Of a stretch of DNA of 64,000 nucleotides, positions 52,612-63,840 are shown piece by piece. The notes below the pieces were generated by a model, which saw only the letters and a list, made by a program, of their open reading frames with translations, was not told the origin of the DNA and made no database searches. Every line of letters starts with the position of its first letter. Position 1 is the stretch's first letter. The stretch lies in contig JAUCEF010000002.1 of NCBI GenBank assembly GCA_033558025.1, forward strand, positions 2,356,001 through 2,420,000, read 5' to 3'. The position numbers and the translations under genes were made by a program. Source of the stretch: Phytophthora sp. 'mugwort'. Taxonomy: Eukaryota > Oomycota > Peronosporomycetes > Peronosporales > Peronosporaceae.

Positions 52612-53212
52612 ACGCGCCAGTGACCATGACACTGAAGGGAGGAGGGACTTGTCCAGCGCGACGTAGAAAGCTACCGACCGACCGATTCGATGACTGGCAG
52701 CGGAGATTCTAAGAAGTTCATGGGAGACCTTTGTGTCGTCCAACGAAATTGAAGTGACGAGCCCCGGCCCAGGAGACTGGTAGACTGAGGCGCATAGGGC
52801 GAAGTGACACATTAGGTGGCACCAACTTTTAGCGCAGACACTCGTCCGTGTACAATGATTATTCAGCAACATGAAATTTAGTCTATTCAATGTGGCTTTT
52901 GTCTTGGCATCATTTTGGCTCCCCTCCTTAATGGTTACTGATACCGTATACTTATAGTATACCTCTTTAAATGTGAGGTACTTAAGTACTGTAGTATACA
53001 CTACAGTAATAGAGCAGATCATTACCACTTAGTGGCACTATCGCGCAGCAGATCCCATGAGCGGAAGCAGTAACGACGCGACACCGTGCCATACGCTTAA
53101 AATTGGCCAGTTGGCCTAGAGACGCCGAGGGATACAGTACTGGCGGCGGCGCAGCGCATTGGGCTCCCAGAAGTGAGATATCGACGCGCAGCACAGGAGC
53201 ATTTGGATCACA
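52612..53212. other. Spacer between Kazal genes 1 and 2
   Basis: No gene supported. A 296-codon minus-strand frame (52138-53028) overlaps Kazal gene 1 and is most likely its shadow. Palindromic AT-rich sequence (GTATACTTATAGTATAC at about 52946-52962) lies near 53.0 kb. Confidence 0.4.
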
Positions 53213-53596
53213 ATGAAGACGAATGTTGTCATCATGGCGGCAGTGATACTCTTAGCGCTTTGTTCAGTCGTGGAGGCGAAGCCAGCAGAGAAGATGCTGC
53301 GCGTAGTGAGCCAGGTACACGCGCATCCAGATGTCTCCGTGAATGCCGAGGAAAAGAGAGCGAAGCGGCATGGACACTGCGTTGATACAGGTGCAGTGAA
53401 CGAAGATCCCGTGTGCGCATCAAACGGCCGACAGTATTTGAATGAGGAGGTGCTCGAGTTCCACAAGTGCCTCATTCAAGCCGAGTACGGGGAGATCATC
53501 GAGGTCGTGGACATGGAGATTTGCAAGAATGCCAAGCAGGAAGACAGTGAGCACCCGGGTGTCCCTGATATCGACTACATGCAAAGGTATTTGTAG
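53213..53596 (+). CDS. Secreted Kazal-like protease inhibitor 2
   Basis: The 127-aa protein begins MKTNVVIMAAVILLALCSVV, a signal peptide (cleavage near VEAKP). A basic spacer ends KRAKRHGH. The domain follows: CVDTGAVNEDPVCASNGRQY, LNEEVLEFHKCLI and VVDMEICK. The same four cysteines as in paralogue 1 are kept; C2 is Gly and C4 is Glu. Predicted P1 is Val, unlike Arg in paralogues 1 and 3, so target preference may differ. The tail ends DIDYMQRYL. It is 0.6 kb downstream of paralogue 1 on the same strand. Confidence 0.85.
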   Translation: MKTNVVIMAAVILLALCSVVEAKPAEKMLRVVSQVHAHPDVSVNAEEKRAKRHGHCVDTGAVNEDPVCASNGRQYLNEEVLEFHKCLIQAEYGEIIEVVDMEICKNAKQEDSEHPGVPDIDYMQRYL

Positions 53597-54123
53597 ATGA
53601 GTATATAATGGACCAAAGACGATGCCTGTGTCGCCTGTTGAGCCGGGTTCTTGCGAGTAGAATCATCGACGAATGGTATGGCGTGCGAACATACGTGAAG
53701 AAGACGGTCAAGATGGTATTTGTGGTTGGTGTTCGCAATGACGAGCTGCGTACAGATTGTGCGTTGTGATCAGTGCTTGGCGTGCTGAGCTTCGCGATAA
53801 ATAGATAGCGCCCAGCGCCGACCAAAGTGGCGCCAAGTGACGTGCCCCTGTATGATAATGCATCTACTATTGCACATGAATTGAACCAGCTCGCGTTTCA
53901 GTTTGCGTACGCAGGCAACCAACAGATCACAAGGCGAACTTCGCGCCCACCCACCCCGCGCCCCTTTCTACATCAATTCGGTGAAACATTAAGGCAGGCG
54001 CCCACCATCGCAAAGATCAAAGCAGATGTCGGCGAGTAATGGAGGTACCGGTACATGTATGCTCGGCTCTCGATCACTATAGAAACTCCACGTGCCAGTA
54101 CGCAAAACTTCGGCCACAGCTCA
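53597..54123. other. Spacer between Kazal genes 2 and 3
   Basis: No gene supported. The minus-strand frame 53496-53825 overlaps gene 2 and is a shadow. The + frame 53827-54039 has no features. Confidence 0.4.
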
Positions 54124-54480
54124 ATGATGAAGACGATTCTTACCACAGTGGCGACTGCTTTGTTACTGATGTGCTCACCCGTGGCCGCTCTGGACCGGGA
54201 TATCAGACTGCGTGTAGTGAGTTCTGTCCATGCGAACGAGCGCGTGCTGGTGACCGGCCAAGAAGAGAGCGAAAAGAGGCCTAGACGCTGCGTGGATGAC
54301 GGCACGCGCAACCAGGACCCCGTGTGTGCATCGAACGGCAAAAAATATTTGAACATGAACCGCTTTAAATACAATAAATGTCTCATCAAGGAAGAGGACG
54401 ATGAAGACATTATTATCGTGGATCTCAAGTTCTGCACAGAGGCGATGCTGGAGGACATTGAGAGTGAGGGTCTCGTATGA
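54124..54480 (+). CDS. Secreted Kazal-like protease inhibitor 3
   Basis: The 118-aa protein starts at the double Met (ATG 54124 or 54127), which gives a signal peptide (MMKTILTTVATALLLMCSPV, cleavage near VAA). Upstream codons to 54055 do not improve it. The domain is CVDDGTRNQDPVCASNGKKY, LNMNRFKYNKCLI and VDLKFCTE. C2 is Gly and C4 is Asn; the same pair is absent as in the paralogues. Predicted P1 is Arg. Spacer and tail are acidic. It is about 0.5 kb after paralogue 2. Confidence 0.85.
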   Translation: MMKTILTTVATALLLMCSPVAALDRDIRLRVVSSVHANERVLVTGQEESEKRPRRCVDDGTRNQDPVCASNGKKYLNMNRFKYNKCLIKEEDDEDIIIVDLKFCTEAMLEDIESEGLV

Positions 54481-55091
54481 ACACGAGCAATAAGCCAGGA
54501 TGAGCATTGACTGTAGAGGGCCCAACACAGTCTATCTCGAGACCAATGTATACAATAATCATCAGATTTCTCAGATGAACCATTAAGCTGCCATTTATTC
54601 CCAAATGTGGAAATGCGCGGCCGACAGGATTTACCGAGTCATTCTGAAGCAGGTATACATAGTGGACAGGTAGTTAGCATGGCGGCAAATGGTTGCGTTG
54701 TAGCACGATCAATCGGCGGTCTTCGCCTCCGATGGCGTTCCAGAGTTTTCGTGGAGTCTTGTCTTTGGGCGGCACGGGCGCCTGATGCTTGCAGTAAAGC
54801 AACGGTGCTTCTGCAGAGCCTACACCGAGACCCAACGCTGTTGGACCTTGTTTTGAGTTCTGACGCTCTTCCCGCTCAGTAATCGAGCTAATAGCATTGT
54901 TCTCGCGCGAAGACCCGCGTTTAGTGAGGGAAGTTCGTGGACTCGGTCCTAGTGTCTGAAGTACCAACGGGGACGAAGGGATCTGACACCTTTTTCTTCG
55001 ATACGACATTTCTCGCCGCGGGGCGCGCAGAAGCTTCTGATACGGAGTTAGTGGACTGCATACAAGTGGCACAGGTGTGTTAGTTTGTTTG
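54481..55091. other. Convergent intergenic region
   Basis: Lies between Kazal 3 and the 3' end of the WD40 gene. A minus-strand frame (55072-54674, 132 codons, Lys/Arg-rich) could be a leftover exon or chance; I do not recognise it. Confidence 0.35.
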
Positions 55092-58000
55092 CTAACAAGC
55101 AGTTACGTTACCAATTTGACCGCACAGGATTTTGTCGCGCCAGTCCTCGTGGTGATCCCTGGCGGAGTCGTTCGTCTTTATCCGATCCGCTAAAGACGAA
55201 ACTAGCGGTGTGGTCTGCAACTTCAGTATACAAACTTTAGATCAGAGCTGATGGCGTGAGAACGGTGAGATCGCAGCCTTACCTGACGTTCGAAACTGTT
55301 ATTGCTGCCGAAGCTGCTTAAACGACTCGAGGGAATTCTTCCAGAGGAGCTGAGAATACGCAGCACAGGTGGTCGCAAGTAAGCGGCTTCAATTGGTCGC
55401 TGGATGACGTGTGCAAGAAGCTGGTGCGCGGTTGACTCCGGGTCTACGGATCTTGATGGTAAAACAAACTTGTGTGGAGGTGGTTGAACTGAGGTTACAT
55501 CCTCATTCGCTGGAATTTGCTGTACTGACGGCGTCGGCTTGTCAATTATTGTCGTGTTTGCAACACTCTCGCCAAATTGATCGCCTGACTCGACCTTTGT
55601 ATTGGCATGGAGTGGATTATCCCGAATCCGTCGCCGTTGGGCTGGTTTTGGCAGTTTTTCAGGTAATACGTCGCGCCTCGAGATGAGAAAAGTTCCTTTT
55701 GTGAGTCCAGCTAACAAATCCCCGTCGGCATTGAGAAAGCAAAGACTAGTGACTGGTGTGGCCAATGTTACTTGACGAAGCAGAACTCGCTGTTGGTCCC
55801 AAACTTTGACGATAGCGTCGATACTTGCGGTCAATAGCAGATATTTCTCATCAAGAAATTCGCCAGCACTCACGGTAGTATTGTGGTGGTCATCTGCACC
55901 CATGAACGCTTCAACACTTGCGGATTGGGAGCCCACTGCATGCAAAATGACACGACCGTCATCGTAGCCGCTTAGAACGATCTCTGATAGTGGCGATAGT
56001 ACGAAGACCGACGGCGACTGACCGAGTTCAAACACGTGACGCAGCGCAAACTGTGGCTGAAGACCCCACAGATGAACTCGACCACCAGCATCTAAGCTAA
56101 CAAGCAGTGGAGAAGAAGCGCTGGCGAGAATATCCACAATAGGAGCATCATGGGCATCCAAAGTAAGCGCAGCGTCACGTCCTCCACGCAAGCCTGTGTG
56201 CCAGAAAAGTAACTGGCCAAAGTCACTACCGCACGCTACCCATTCCCAGTCGGAGTGAATTAAAGCATTGCATCGTTGAAGCGGTGGTACGGGTGGAGGT
56301 GGAATTCCGGCTGAACCAAACAGGGACATCCGTCTCTGTCTTACGGTGGTCGATCGTTCGGCTCCTGTTTGTCCAGCCACTGGGTGATTCTGCCATGTCG
56401 ATGGAGCAGCATTGAAAGCTGGAGGAAACGGACATACGCAAATACAGCACAGATTTGTTTCGGTGCTGCTAGTGCTTCGAGCACCTCCTGTAGAGTTGAA
56501 CGAATTGTCTCTTGTGGAGAATATGTCAGTATTTGCGCTGTTTTTTCCTTCCAAGAGACTTCGTGCTAGATTTCCACCCAGTTCACCAATAATTGTCGTC
56601 TTTTGTCCTATTGCCGACGAGCTGAGATCAATCACGCGTTCAATGCAGTTTATCGTCGCTTCGGCGCCTTCACTGACTTCACCGTTGTTTCCATCACTAT
56701 CACCGTCATCTGAACAAGTTCGACGGGGAGCTGCATTCACGATGAGCAGCTTCTGGCTGCTTAGCAGCAGGAACAAGTGTTGCGAGACTGGATGCAGGGC
56801 GAATGCTATCAGATCGAGAGCTTGCTCGTCGGGAATCCACGTGAAACTAGGCGCTTCGTTGTGCATGCGACCTGCAAACACGCGCAAGGTTTTATCCATG
56901 CACGCAACCAGGACGAGCTGCTGTGTGTTTGCTGCTGAACCGCTCACCCCGTCGCTATCCTCATCTTTATCTTCATCCGAGTCCGAGCTTTTGTCCTCAC
57001 TCCCTTCACAAATTTCATCTTGGATGCTTTTTCCGCTCGGACTAGCACGTAGTAGAGCTTTACTGGGATGAGTGTGTAAATGTAGATCCTTGATGGGGAA
57101 TACTACGCGCTGGAGGATGCTAACAGGGACAAGACACGGCTGGTGTTCCTTCAAAATGGATTGGATGTCGTAGATCTTGACTGTATTACGAAGCTGGCAG
57201 CAGAATCGACCCGCTAGCTCCACTTGAGTTGGACGACAACCCGTGCCAGCGACTTGAGGCTGACTTGCTGGTGGAAGCAACTGCAACGCGTGAACACCCT
57301 GACCAACATTAAGACGGTGTGCTTGACGACGTGCCTCTAGATCCCATAGTCTCACAGTACCATCAAGTGAGCTCGAGATCACGAGGCGAGATGCTGCGTG
57401 CTCCGTCAAACTTGTGATTGTCTGTGTGTGGTCCTTGAAGATGTGGACAATTGAGATGGGGTGGTGTGAGAGCACAACGATAACGCCGCTGCTGGTGCCA
57501 CAGACGAGATACTTGGCGCGCTCTTGCACAATAAAAGCTGTCAACGTGCCGTGTTCAGCTGGAAACAAGTTGTCCCAGCGTTCAAGATGAGTCCCGTCGA
57601 CCGTGTTGAAGACATCGATCCAGTGTCCGGTCTGTGCGTACAACCGCGTGCTCTCTGGGCCAATTTGTAAGCTTTCGACCCAATTTGCACGCTCTATTGA
57701 AGCTCTAGGCGGCTTGGATTGCTTACTACCATGCGGTTTATTAACTACAGTATCATGGAAGAACTTCGGCAGCGGTGTGAACTCGTAGTGAGTATTGAGA
57801 GCTCCTTCTGGCATACCCGGCGGCCGTGGTTTGATCTGCCATGCTGAGCAGCCATCGACACCTCCTGTGAACAGACGATTGTGGTGACTATCCAAGACCA
57901 TACGGAGAACGGTACCCCGGCCTGTGAAGAGAGCTGCTAGTTCATTGAGATTTGGATCGTACAGCCGCAGCGCGCCGTCCAATGCCGAGGCTACGAAGAG

Positions 58001-58222
58001 CTGGCGAGTGTCGATGTATGTGATGGCCTGGATGAACCAAGACGTACGAGCTGGCAGACTCACAACGCGTAGTTGGCCGCCAGTCTCAGCGCGCCAAAGT
58101 CTCAAACATGTTTCATCTACAGACACAAAAGTGTCCTGATGCCGATTGTAGCACACGGCACCGAGCGCAGAGTTGTGGCCGGTGAATTCATACTCATCCC
58201 GGATCACTGCGCTCTGGAACAT
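55092..58222 (-). CDS. Large WD40-repeat protein (two exons)
   Basis: Exon 1 (58222-55283, 980 codons) carries many WD40 blades: CLRLWRAETGGQLRVVSLPA, DGALRLYDPNLNELAALFTG, SSSLDGTVRLWDLEARRQ, CMDKTLRVFAG, and a second set (GGRVHLWGLQPQFALRHVFE, ASIDAIVKVWDQQRV). Acidic (about residues 410-430) and Ser-rich linkers separate them. The arrangement suggests two beta-propellers that scaffold other proteins; a specific orthologue (for example WDR97-like) cannot be asserted. At CAG|GTAAGG (55282) a consensus donor opens a 68-nt intron ending GTTGCAG (55215), typical for oomycetes. Exon 2 (55214-55092) adds 40 residues to a TAG. Without splicing the frame ends at 55223 (999 aa). Start ATG 58222 sits just before the first blade. 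Confidence 0.8.
55215..55282 (-). other. Predicted 68-nt intron near the 3' end of the WD40 gene
   Basis: GTAAGG donor, AG acceptor after TTGCAG and phase 0. An in-frame TAG occurs inside if it is retained. A second possible 56-nt intron (55056-55111, GTAACG..CTAAC..TGCAG) would change the last residues. Confidence 0.55.
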
Positions 58223-58829
58223 GCTTGGTGGATGTACGTCGTTGCTGCACTTGGCATTTGGAAACTGCAGGCATCTATTTGCGGTAGGTGACAGACAATC
58301 TTAGAACAGATAAAGATAGACAGGGATTCCAAAACTATTGATGTTGTAATTATTGCAATAGATTGCACAAAAATATTGTTTACAACATTTAACTGATAGG
58401 CATCAGACGTAACGACAGAGAAATCCGGCACACAAAAATTCGTAAGCAACTGCTTTTTAACCAATCCGTAGCTTCATGAAGGCAATTCATTACCTCATGT
58501 TTGGTAATACTTATATTTACTTCTTTGATCCGATAAATTATTATATCCGACATCGCTCAGCAGCCAATTAAATCACAGCGAATTGCACTGATGAACACTA
58601 CTTATTTTATCCGACTGTGCGCTACTATACCAGTCTTGCGGCTGCCACCACAATTCGCTGCATTCCTTCACTGCACTCCTGCACGCGCAATAGCAAGCAC
58701 TACTCGTTCACGACCCGGACTCTAACACTGTACTGGGGACAAAGGAGCCCCTGTACGGCAGTTCAAGCGCCGCACCGAGCAATACCGCACCAAGTTAGCA
58801 ATTTCCAACGACTTCAAAACCAGACAAAC
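58223..58829. other. AT-rich intergenic DNA
   Basis: Promoter side of the WD40 gene, followed by AT-rich DNA with many ATTGCA/TATTG words, then the leader of the next element. No gene seen. Confidence 0.4.
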
Positions 58830-60030
58830 ATGTCAGCAACGTTATCGAAGTTCTATCCAGATTTAGTCGGCCAAGAGCTAGAGACGAAGCAAACGTCGGT
58901 CTATTTGTGGGTGAAGCAGCGTGAGCGCATCGAGAAGAGGTGCGCCGACACATCGAGTTTCACCACTCGCAGGATTCGGCTTCTTGGAATAACAACAGTT
59001 CTTCCAGCACAAGTGGAAGACGAGGTCGTGCTGTGGGTCCGCACTACGGGACGAGGGTGCGCCGGTGTCAGCTTTTATGCTACAGAATAGGGTGCTAGAA
59101 GTGGCGGACGCGCTTAAGATTCCACAGTCTATCATACCAGCTGAATACATATTTCGACGAGGATTCACTCGACGCCACGCCCTATCGTTTCGCCGCAATA
59201 CACGACAAGGTCAGACTGCACTACCCGACGCAATAGTTATAGCCGCAGAATTCAAGCAGAAAGTGCAGGTACGAATGGCTGATCTGTGCGTAGTTCGCGT
59301 GTTTAGCGCCGGCCAGACTGCCGCGTTCTTTAAATACATACCCAAGACTCTCTCCGCCAAAGGTCCAAGACCGTGTGGGCTTGTAGCGGAGGTAAGGACA
59401 AGGACGGGTCAGTGTCATGCTGCTTGGGGACTCTCGTGGCGATAAATATCTCCGTATATTGTGGCCAATGTATCCCCGTCGAAGGTGCTGGCAACGAACG
59501 AGAACAGCATCCGTCTGCATCAAGGCTTCGGCATCCACGAATGGCGAGAGGTACGGGAGCTACAGCGGCAGGGCAAAGTGGTGATGCACGGCAACATCCG
59601 CGGTTGGTGAAATGAAGGCTTGTCCCTCCTTTTTGAAGCATTGTTTTGGTGCCCGTGCCAACATGGCAAAACTTTTCCTGTTGATGTGGGACGATTTGTC
59701 CGCCAACTGGATACCCAGTCCAAGCATGTGCCGACCGCCTCAACGTGGAGCTCATCAAGCGCCTCCAGGTTTTACGGCTGTTTATCAGACAGCAGACATT
59801 AGCTGAAACGGCCCGCTGAAGGTTCGCCTCCGCGTTCGATGGGTAGAGAACTTGCGTCGGAAGCTTAGGGCCCCTAAACCCCAAGAGAAGAAGGAGTGAA
59901 GTTCAAGCTGGTTGCACCGAAACGAAAGGACGCAGCGAATTCGGTGATCGAGGCTTGGGGGAGACTTCCAGCAACCGTTACCAAGAGCGGTTTCGCTTAG
60001 ATGAAGCTGAGCGACGCATACGATTGTGGT
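58830..60030 (+). pseudogene. pogo/Tigger-like DDE transposase remnant
   Basis: The start MSATLSKFYPDLVGQELETK is at 58830. A helix-turn-helix region reads LPAQVEDEVVLWVRTTGRGC, and a CENP-B-like DNA-binding part reads FRRGFTRRHALSFRRNTRQG (59145-59215). The catalytic region shows SAGQTAAFFKYIPKTL, where Gly replaces the usual first Asp neighbourhood residue. It continues SGGKDKDGSVSCCLG, HQGFGIHEWREVRELQRQG, LLMWDDLSANW (second Asp) and TAVYQTADIS. A last piece reads APKRKDAANSVIEAWGRLPA. Frames change at least five times. It is a different subfamily from the elements at 39 kb and 13.8 kb. Confidence 0.75.
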
Positions 60031-60855
60031 AGAGCGGATCCGCTGATATTCAGTAGGATCCCAACTCACACGCACTGCGCCCAGACACCGACAAACGGAG
60101 GGGGTACTCCGACGGTCGTGCTGTTGATGAGTGGTTCACTTTGTGTACCCGTCGGCAGGCTGGTACTGCTCTCTCGTTGACACGAGACGCGCACTTGGTG
60201 GGCCTTGGACGTCCTTGTGGGGACTTGGGAGTGGTGGATCTGCGCGGGTAGTACTGCGTAGTACTGCGCGCGAGATCCGGTGTCGGTTTGGTCCTGAGAT
60301 TTTGCGTAGACCTTGCGGATCCGTAATAGGAATACGGAATCCGGAGTTGTTCCTTCTTGAAGGTATGCTTGCTCCTTATCGGAGTTGTTCTTGTTCCTTT
60401 ACGATGCTTGCTGCCTCTAATAGCGGGATCTTGAGGGGGTGAGAAGCCAAAGGGCGAGTGCGACCTAGCCAAGCTATCCAGGAGCTGCCACATGTGCAGG
60501 AAGATCGCCAACGTTAGACTTGATCTATGTATGGGGCCAATAGAAATCCCCTATACAATAGTCGAGTCTGTCTTCCAGTGCAACTTCGGTTCGATTTATG
60601 CCTTAGCCTATCTACCTTCGGATTCCACCCTAAAACCTATCCTACGGGCTACTTATAGTCCAGGATCCCATCTCTGACCCACTCCTGGCCAACCGTCCCC
60701 ACTGTATCTCGATTTAGCAACGGATCGTCCTCGAATATGCACTAAACTGATCGGATCCAGTACTTAGGATATCATCCCACGGAACGGGTCCAGGATCCGT
60801 ACCATATACAGACCAGGCGTGTCGCATGGTCCGGATCCACCACCTTGACGCTGTT
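60031..60855. other. GATC-rich non-coding segment, possible LTR or leader
   Basis: From about 60300 on, GGATCCG/GATCGGATCC words recur (more than ten). The sequence leads into a short ORF at 60856. It resembles the GATC-rich blocks at 6.8 and 14.1 kb. LTR ends were not found. Confidence 0.35.
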
Positions 60856-60987
60856 ATGGCTGCCGCTGGCGACGTGGATCCTCCAGCTGCCGGTCAACTT
60901 CCAGCTTATCCGGATCTGCAAAACCACACGATGTTCTCCCACCTCAACTCGATAGAGGAACGGTTAGCGATGTTAGGTCTCTGTTAG
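60856..60987 (+). CDS. Short ORF, possible gag start
   Basis: MAAAGDVDPPAAGQLPAYPD is followed by about 23 further codons (LNSIEERLAMLGLC) to a stop. A Pro/Ala-rich start then a short helix, after a GATC-rich leader, fits a truncated retroelement Gag. It is weak on its own. Confidence 0.25.
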   Translation: MAAAGDVDPPAAGQLPAYPDLQNHTMFSHLNSIEERLAMLGLC

Positions 60988-61489
60988 AGATCGCTGAGAG
61001 GACAGGCACACACTTTGGCCAGGTCTCAGCTAGACAAGACGTGATCTCGTCGCTATTTGGCACTGACTAAATATATGTAGCCATTCGTTTTTGCTAGATG
61101 CTGTTTACTTGGGAACGCGTGCGTACGCACCTGCACGCACGCGCGCAAGCCCCCTGTGTGTGTGGGGGGGGGGTACAGTACTGTACTTTGGGTGCTCGGC
61201 GTTCGCTTTGGGAGTGTTCCGGGTATAACCCCCCCCTTCCAGAACACGATTCACGATTTTGACAACCAGTTTTCATTTTGACGAGTCTTTCATCAAAACT
61301 GTGTTTGAAAATCATATGGCACGAAGATTGCAATCTTTCAAACAATCACTGCCCTACGCCTAACCGAAGATATAGTGTCGGATTAAAGAAGTATTACAGT
61401 GTATACCGTACCGTTGCCGGTCTATCGTATGCATTGTCGAGTTTTTTTTTTCTTTATGGCCGATCAAATCCGGTGCCGCGTTTCATGTC
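60988..61489. other. No gene seen; simple-sequence DNA
   Basis: Contains GCGTGCGTACGCACCTGCAC-type alternating purine/pyrimidine sequence and a TGTGTGTG-G10 run (61157-61173). Short ORFs overlapping it (61053-61247 and 61094-61345, -) are low-complexity and not supported. Confidence 0.4.
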
Positions 61490-61701
61490 GGGGCCGGTGA
61501 TTTAATTTATTTTAGTAGGATGAAAAACACTCCTAAATAAACGAAAGCACCGGCCTCATTGATGACACACACTTGCGCGCGTGTTATCAATGACAGCTGG
61601 GTCTGATGCAGTCATCTCTAGCAAATTTGGTCACACAAATCACTAAATTTGTGGCTTGGGTTTTGTATGGTGATAGACTGGGCGGTGATTATTTATCACC
61701 G
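61490..61701. repeat. Series of four inverted repeats
   Basis: Hairpin 1: GGGGCCGGTG (61490) pairs with CACCGGCCTC (ends 61557), the stem continuing through TTTATTTTAGTAGGA and TCCTAAATAAA. Hairpin 2: CATTGATGACAC (61557) with GTGTTATCAATG (61581). Hairpin 3: CAAATTTGGT (61622) with ACTAAATTTG (to 61651). Hairpin 4: CGGTGAT (61683) with ATCACCG (to 61701). They follow one another almost without gap. Role unknown. Confidence 0.75.
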
Positions 61702-63375
61702 TCTTTTGACAGTTTTGTTCATTTATTGCTGATATCAATGTACCATCGATGCATATAGTCCTCTCTAGAATAATATAGCCCTAGTAGATGGTGGTGCGCT
61801 TCCGCTGGTACCTCCCCGGTCAAAAATATGAATGGGTGGCAGCAAAGTTCCCCAGTATAAATATGTGGGTGATACACTAGGTGGGTGGTGACTCACTGGA
61901 GCTGCTGTAAACTCTCTCGTAATTTCACAAATATTGGCATACACATCTCGCATTAAGGGGTGCCACAGTTTTTTTATTTAGGATTAATATGATCAAGTAT
62001 ATCCGACCATACTTTCCTTCTTAGTATGGGGCGCAGTCGCGCAATCACGAAATGTATACTAGAAGCAACCATCGGATGCTGTATGCCATAGCATGTTGGC
62101 CAATCGCTATAGCTAAGGTGAGGTAGGTCCTCTACGGCAGCCATCCCGACGTATTGGGTCGGAGGGACACGAAAAATATGTGTACCTCCATTCAAAATCT
62201 TAGTGAAGAGCGAATCACTTGCGTATTTGCATCGAATCGGACCAGGACGGGCTTTAGACGAACTAAATCGTTTAACTACATGTTTAGTAAGTATATTGCA
62301 TTTAACTAGGGTAACTACATGTTTAGTAAGTATCTTGCTTTAACGAGGGTAAGAAGGGCAAAGCATTTGCTCGAAATACCGCAATACAATACTATAGACA
62401 GAATAAGATGCGGCAGTTTGAGCGCTTCCCCGTGCAACGACACATTGTCGAAGCAACGTTGCTTATCATGGGGAAGACAGTCGACATCTTCTTTATGAAG
62501 CGATATGGAAAGGTAGTCAACGAAGCACCACCGTGCTCAAAATGCGCTTTGAAAAGTATGATGATGTATTTGTATCAGAACACATTTCGTCTAGTGAACC
62601 AAGACGCTGCTTTGTTGTGTTTCTCACTGTTGTATGTAGCTAAGCGCCACCCTTACCAACACCAATAATGTATTGTGGGTCTCTTTGCCACCAGCCATCC
62701 TGAACCCTCCTGAAGTCAAGCCAAACCAGCGGCGGCAGCTAATCGTCCGCAGTTTTATCCCGCCACTAGCCCAATACCTCAGCTAACCAAGCTCCAAGAT
62801 GATCGCTGAACCCTGTCAGCCACCGTCACCCATAGGCAGGTGGTCAATTTCTAATATCGACCGTGCCGCTTCCAGTACGATAAGGCAATCCTCGAGTACT
62901 TCAGCTTCAAAAATGCGTCTGGGGTATGGTGTACACGAGTCCTGACACGCATATCAGACGCGAGCACGTCGCATACGAAGCGGAAATGCTGACGGCATCC
63001 CAGGAAAAGCCGGGTTGGTTGTCCACTACGTCCACCACTCCACCCAGGATAATTTTGGCTAGCTAGAGCAGCTGGTCAAGCATAACTTATATTTATCGTT
63101 TGCAAGAGTAGGATGATACAGAGGTACGTTGGTATTGTTGTTTTCTCTGTATTCACTTTCAAATGACTGTATAGCGTCCACTTGTTAAGGATACGTGTCA
63201 GGAATATGAAACTTACATCCTTACTGTCTTTGAGACATTTCGGTATGCGTTGGATGTGGCAACACGTGCGGTAGAGCACTCTATCGCAGAGCAAACGTCA
63301 GAGCGATTTGGCCGATTGGAGCCATGCCTTCGAGCACTTCGTCGGGGTGTTCTCGTGGTATTATAGTTTAGCGGC
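61702..63375. other. Unassigned DNA with short ORFs and a 39-bp tandem duplication
   Basis: A degenerate direct repeat (TAACTACATGTTTAGTAAGT.. ) lies at 62273-62311 and 62312-62350. ORFs at 61974-62195 and 61765-61953 (-) and 62408-62668 (+, 86 aa, MRQFERFPVQRHIVEATLLI) have no recognised features; the last has four Cys and may be a broken gene. Confidence 0.35.
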
Positions 63376-63380
63376 GGCAA

Positions 63381-63840
63381 CTATTCACGGAGGTCGTTCT
63401 TGGTGCACGGCGGCGCTTGATGCGTGAAATCGTCACACTTCGAGCAATGGATAGACGCTACCTTTTGTACTCGACGACTAAAGACAGCGCGTAAGGACTG
63501 GAACAAATCTAGGAGGTGGTTCTTAACGCTGCCAATATAACTAGCGATTGAGTTCGTGGATAGCAGTGAGCCCTCGAAGTATCTCGAAACGCCAGATACG
63601 CCGCAAATTAGTCGAGTATGGTGTGTCACATCCACGCTGGTGTCAGTACCAATGAACGCACATATTGCCTCGGTGGTAAGTTGTTCTGCACGCGCAACGC
63701 GCTGGAACGCATTGAGCGTTGTCAAGCGGGCCTTTACGAGTTTTCAGGGATCAACGTCTTCGTCAACATCAATTAGCTTATCAATGGCTGCAATACAGTC
63801 TAGTCCACCGGCCCTCGCAATCCGGCGATTGACCCCGTGA
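63381..63840 (-). CDS. Unrecognised ORF, possibly a degenerate element protein
   Basis: 114 open codons (63725-63381: MTTLNAFQRVARAEQLTTEA, YIGSVKNHLLDLFQSLRAVF). The same frame extends upstream to about 63840 (ARAGGLDCIAAIDKLIDVDE) across a single TGA near 63755. Helical content and the broken upstream frame suggest an old coding sequence. No family recognised. Confidence 0.35.

Noticed and set aside
52138..53028. Minus-strand ORF of 296 codons
   Set aside because: Overlaps Kazal gene 1, whose signal peptide and domain are clear; the rest is low-complexity and has no recognised motif.
56412..57071. Plus-strand ORF of 219 codons
   Set aside because: Opposite the WD40 gene, Ser-rich shadow of its acidic/Ser linkers.
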